Shown: one piece after another, positions 62,770 through 64,000 of the stretch
Layout: each line of letters opens with the position of its first letter
Numbering within the stretch: position 1 is the first letter of the stretch
Assembly: GCA_964502215.1 (NCBI GenBank)
Contig: CAZCUN010000004.1
Span: forward strand, 1 to 64,000
Reading direction: 5' to 3'
Length of the DNA stretch: 64,000 nt
From: JAALLB01 sp964502215
Lineage (GTDB): Bacteria > Pseudomonadota > Alphaproteobacteria > Rhizobiales > Rhizobiaceae
Notes under the pieces: generated by a model
Database searches by the model: none
What the model was told of the DNA's origin: nothing
What the model saw: the letters and a program-made list of their open reading frames with translations, nothing else
Made by a program: the position numbers and the translations under genes

Positions 62770-64000
62770 ATGGATAATCTTCTAGGCCAGTTTGACATCG
62801 ATCAATCACAAATCGAGCAAATGCTAAAAGACTCGATTGGGCAAGCTGAAGACGGCGAACTTTTTGTAGAATACTGCGAAAGTGAAGGGCTCGTCTTTGA
62901 TAATGGCAAACTCAAAACAGGTACATTTGATACAAGACACGGGTTTGGCTTGCGCTCTGTATCAGGCGAAGTTTCTGCATACTCGCATTCAGGCGATATG
63001 ACACAAGCTGGCCTTAAGCGTGCTTGTGATGCCGTGCGTTCCATTCAATCTGGCAAAGGTGGTGAATACTCCAGTGGGCCACGCGGCACAAACAGAAACC
63101 TTTATTCAGAAGAAAACCCTATTTTAGAACCTAGTTTTGAAGACAAGGTCAAATTACTTGAAGAGATTGATGCCTATGCGCGGGATGCCGATGATAATGT
63201 TCGTCAGGTTACTGTTTCTTTAGGCGCTAATTGGCAAGTTGTGGAAATTTTACGCCCAGACGGGCATTTTGTGCGGGATGTGCGCCCACTTGTCAGAATT
63301 GGCGTCAATATTGTTGTGGGCGAAGGCGACAGACAAGAAACAGGCTCTTTTGGCTTTGGTGGTCGCTCGAGTTATGGCGAATTCCTGACACAAAACAAAT
63401 GGCAACATGGTGTGCATGAAGCGCTCCGCATGGCGAATGTAAACCTTGAAGCTGTCCCCGCTCCTGCTGGCACGTTTGATATTGTGCTAAGCTCTGGCTG
63501 GCCTGGTGTTATGTTGCATGAAGCCGTTGGACATGGTCTTGAAGGTGATTTTAACCGCAAGAAAACATCCGCATTTTCTGAACTTATGGGGCAGCAAGTA
63601 GCCTCAAAAGGTGTGACAGTAGTTGATAATGGAACCATTCATGGAAGACGTGGTTCGCTTTCAATTGATGATGAAGGTACACCAACCAATGATACGGTTT
63701 TAATCGAAGACGGTGTTCTCGTCGGCTACATGCAAGATCGCCAGAACGCGCGTCTTATGGGCGTTGAATCAACTGGTAATGGTCGCCGTCAATCATACGC
63801 ACACCAACCCATGCCACGCATGACCAATACGTATATGAAATCTGGTGAGCATGATCCGCAAGAAATTTTAGAGTCTGTCAAAGATGGCATTTACGCCGTT
63901 TCCTTTGGCGGCGGACAAGTTGATATCACCTCAGGCAAGTTTGTGTTTGATTGCACTGAAGCTTATGAAATCAAAAATGGTAAAGTCGGTAGACCTTTGA
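62770..64000 (+). CDS. tldD: Metalloprotease TldD, 3' end beyond window
   Basis: The first 410 residues of TldD (PmbA/TldD family, about 470 in full). The zinc-binding helix motif is HEAVGH at residues 250-255 in 'VMLHEAVGHGLEGDFNRKKT'. The blocks 'RHGFGLRSVSGEVSAYSHSG' (about 57-76) and 'MPRMTNTYMKSGEHDPQEI' are typical. With TldE/PmbA it forms a protease for unfolded or leader peptides. GGAG precedes the ATG by 10 bases. No in-frame stop occurs before base 64000; the TGA at 63998 is in another frame. Confidence 0.95.
   Translation, partial: MDNLLGQFDIDQSQIEQMLKDSIGQAEDGELFVEYCESEGLVFDNGKLKTGTFDTRHGFGLRSVSGEVSAYSHSGDMTQAGLKRACDAVRSIQSGKGGEYSSGPRGTNRNLYSEENPILEPSFEDKVKLLEEIDAYARDADDNVRQVTVSLGANWQVVEILRPDGHFVRDVRPLVRIGVNIVVGEGDRQETGSFGFGGRSSYGEFLTQNKWQHGVHEALRMANVNLEAVPAPAGTFDIVLSSGWPGVMLHEAVGHGLEGDFNRKKTSAFSELMGQQVASKGVTVVDNGTIHGRRGSLSIDDEGTPTNDTVLIEDGVLVGYMQDRQNARLMGVESTGNGRRQSYAHQPMPRMTNTYMKSGEHDPQEILESVKDGIYAVSFGGGQVDITSGKFVFDCTEAYEIKNGKVGRPL

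Noticed and set aside
63998..64000. TGA at the end of the window as the tldD stop
   Set aside because: It is one base out of the tldD frame; the gene continues past the window.

Overview
The window is AT-rich alphaproteobacterial chromosome, most likely from a marine member of the Hyphomicrobiales (Rhizobiales). The evidence is gene order and regulation: a CcrM (GANTC) methyltransferase; the smc-dsbA-DUF721-mutY block; the thrC-M16 peptidase-GNAT-GGDEF/EAL series; the yqgE / DsbD-like / peroxiredoxin / rnhA-thrB-ispH block running into a caa-type cytochrome oxidase operon; an IalB-family gene and tldD beside coxB; and a SAM-II riboswitch in front of metA. No phage, insertion sequence or CRISPR array was found.

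Layout. 1-6.2 kb: a partial tRNA-Met, two exported proteins, and a tightly packed catabolic operon (GntR regulator, DHDPS-family lyase, aldehyde dehydrogenase, FAD amine oxidoreductase) with a palindromic operator. 6.2-10.1 kb: two surface-polysaccharide genes flank a chrB-chrA chromate module, which has its own promoter and a leader RNA able to form a pseudoknot and a Shine-Dalgarno-masking stem. 10.3-14.7 kb: two transporters, a DEAD-box helicase behind a long hairpin, and an overlooked 40-residue membrane protein. 14.7-24.6 kb: an accessory metabolic region with a dimethylglycine/sarcosine dehydrogenase-like flavoprotein, a six-copy 43-bp tandem repeat, a second FAD oxidoreductase, a membrane desaturase/hydroxylase, a DUF971 protein, an acetylpolyamine amidohydrolase, and a translationally coupled trio (unusual M19 'dipeptidase', unrecognised 571-residue protein, DUF3726 protein). 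24.6-30.2 kb: tRNA-Gln and a MoxR ATPase separated from its VWA partner by an esterase, riboswitch-controlled metA, a decayed phd-doc toxin-antitoxin locus and a TauD-like dioxygenase. 30.2-64 kb: mostly conserved housekeeping genes (BioY, SMC, MutY, CcrM, threonine and isoprenoid synthesis, complete cytochrome oxidase structural and assembly genes, TldD running off the right edge).

How the genes work together. ctaC, ctaD, ctaB, a small CoxF-like protein, ctaG and ctaE make and assemble a heme-copper oxidase; SURF1 lies downstream past a terminator, and IspH and ThrB/RnhA follow it closely. The 14.7-24.6 kb region and the GntR operon both look devoted to amine or N-methylated amino-compound catabolism, as is common in marine bacteria using osmolytes, but the substrates cannot be read from the sequence. 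The best candidates for something undescribed are the coupled M19-unknown-DUF3726 cassette with its surroundings, and the structured chrB leader.
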